NCBI GenBank assembly: GCA_946482615.1
Contig: CAMLSF010000046.1
Coordinates: 1 to 23,978, forward strand
Source: an uncultured Chromatiaceae bacterium
GTDB lineage: Bacteria > Pseudomonadota > Gammaproteobacteria > Enterobacterales > Alteromonadaceae
Length of the DNA stretch: 23,978 nucleotides
Direction: 5' to 3'
Shown here: positions 23,698 to 23,978 of the stretch, in pieces
Layout of the letters: every line of letters starts with the position of its first letter
How positions within the stretch are numbered: position 1 is the stretch's first letter
Position numbers and translations under genes: made by a program
The notes under the pieces: generated by a model
Told to the model about the DNA's origin: nothing
What the model saw: only the letters and a program-made list of their open reading frames with translations
The model's database searches: none

Positions 23698-23716
23698 CTT
23701 TGTGGGGATCCCTCAG

Positions 23717-23939
23717 GCTCCCGGCAGTTTGGTCGCAGAGCTCAAGGCGTGAAACAGGCGTGACGCAAAACTGTTTGCGTCCCGTTTTTCCTGTTTCACC
23801 CTGGCGGTGAACTACAGTATTGCGGGCTTCCTGCCCTCCACCCTCCGGGCCGGCTGCGCCGTTCCAAACTGCTCCCTGCAGTTTGGTCGCATGGGGGATG
23901 CCATGCTCGGGTCAATTCCCTCAGGCAACGCAAATAAAA
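23717..23939. repeat. Structured non-coding region with nested inverted and direct repeats
   Basis: No credible gene. It contains an outer 10-bp inverted repeat GTGAAACAGG / CCTGTTTCAC (23749-23758, 23790-23799) enclosing an inner 8-bp one GACGCAAA / TTTGCGTC (23762-23769, 23774-23781). A 9-bp hairpin CCAAACTGC / GCAGTTTGG lies at 23864-23886. A 21-nt segment at 23717-23737 recurs at 23871-23891 with one mismatch. CCCTCAGGC occurs at 23710-23718 and again at 23918-23926. The base composition is GC-rich in the middle. It looks like dispersed intergenic repeat DNA. Confidence 0.6.
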
Positions 23940-23970
23940 AACCCCGCTCAGTGAGCGGGGTTGTTTATTT
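23935..23970. terminator. Strong bidirectional terminator at the right edge
   Basis: AACCCCGCTC / GAGCGGGGTT (23940-23949, 23953-23962) with loop AGT is preceded by AAATAAAAA and followed by TTGTTTATTT. The A-tract on the left gives the better T-run on the minus strand. It probably ends a leftward gene lying beyond the window. Confidence 0.85.
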
Positions 23971-23978
23971 GGGAGCCT

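Larger units (their letters stand above)
22421..23716 (+). mobile_element. Complete IS10-like insertion sequence (IS4 family)
   Basis: 1296 bp bounded by imperfect terminal repeats, CTGACGAATCCCCACAAAAT at the left (22421-22440) and CTGAGGGATCCCCACAAAGT read inward from the right (23716-23697), 17 of 20 identical. They resemble the outside and inside ends of IS10 (CTGATGAATCCCC and CTGAGAGATCCCC), including the GATC found only in the inside end. One intact transposase gene fills it. The 9-bp flanks, GTCAGGATC and GCTCCCGGC, are unrelated, so there is no target duplication. Confidence 0.93.

Noticed and set aside
23763..23780. PurR-like operator ACGCAAA...TTTGCGT
   Set aside because: The half-sites match but are separated by 4 nt instead of the 2 nt of a PurR box, and no gene start is nearby; a hairpin is more likely.
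1..23978. CRISPR arrays, tRNA or rRNA genes, prophage or defence genes
   Set aside because: Looked for regularly spaced repeats, cloverleaf-like sequences and typical protein families; none was seen.

Overview
The window looks like chromosomal DNA of a marine or aquatic gammaproteobacterium of the Alteromonadales/Chromatiales type, close in gene content to Rheinheimera or Alishewanella. This is inferred from a family-1 Ung, a threonine operon with an enteric-style attenuator, RdgC, a DUF3545-like small protein, the Na+-NQR maturation factor NqrM and an IS10-like insertion sequence. No search was run, so the genus is a guess. Most of the window is ordinary core genome; the right end (from about 22.4 kb) is accessory.

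Layout. 1-334: a weak pair of small minus-strand reading frames and the tal promoter, which carries a HexR-like site. 335-3252 (+): tal and pgi, central carbon metabolism, then a 58-aa DUF3545-like gene and a bidirectional terminator. 3365-8865 (-): the threonine operon thrL-thrA-thrB-thrC with ung attached 3 nt after thrC. The leader has a 20-codon Thr/Ile-rich peptide and a terminator hairpin, i.e. a classical attenuator. 8938-10879 (-): an overlapping three-gene operon of a single-domain receiver, a CheC-like phosphatase and a PAS-GGDEF diguanylate cyclase. It faces a membrane sensor histidine kinase at 11160-12908 (+). Together they look like one signalling module in which a kinase and a phosphatase set the phosphorylation of a receiver linked to c-di-GMP.

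13025-13921 (+): rdgC. 13987-18006 (-): an HDOD protein, a HIT-family protein and a large hybrid kinase (HisKA-HATPase-REC-HPt); the last two overlap by 11 nt. 18082-20222 (-): a periplasmic metallo-beta-lactamase-fold hydrolase and an AzgA-type purine permease, the latter preceded by a terminator hairpin in its leader. 20378-21916 (-): an M17 aminopeptidase. 22073-22285 (-): nqrM.

22421-23716: a complete IS10-like element whose transposase keeps D97, D161 and E292 at exactly the Tn10 positions. Its 5' end has a 14-bp inverted repeat that would fold the transposase start codon into a hairpin in read-through transcripts, and Dam GATC sites overlap its promoter. It lacks a 9-bp target duplication. 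23717-23978: non-coding, structure-rich DNA with nested inverted repeats, a 21-nt near-exact direct repeat and a strong bidirectional terminator.

I found no CRISPR array, tRNA, rRNA or defence system, and nothing that amounts to a clearly new system. The best leads are the IS foldback control, the MetJ-like box in the thr promoter, the receiver/CheC/GGDEF/kinase module and the right-edge repeat region.
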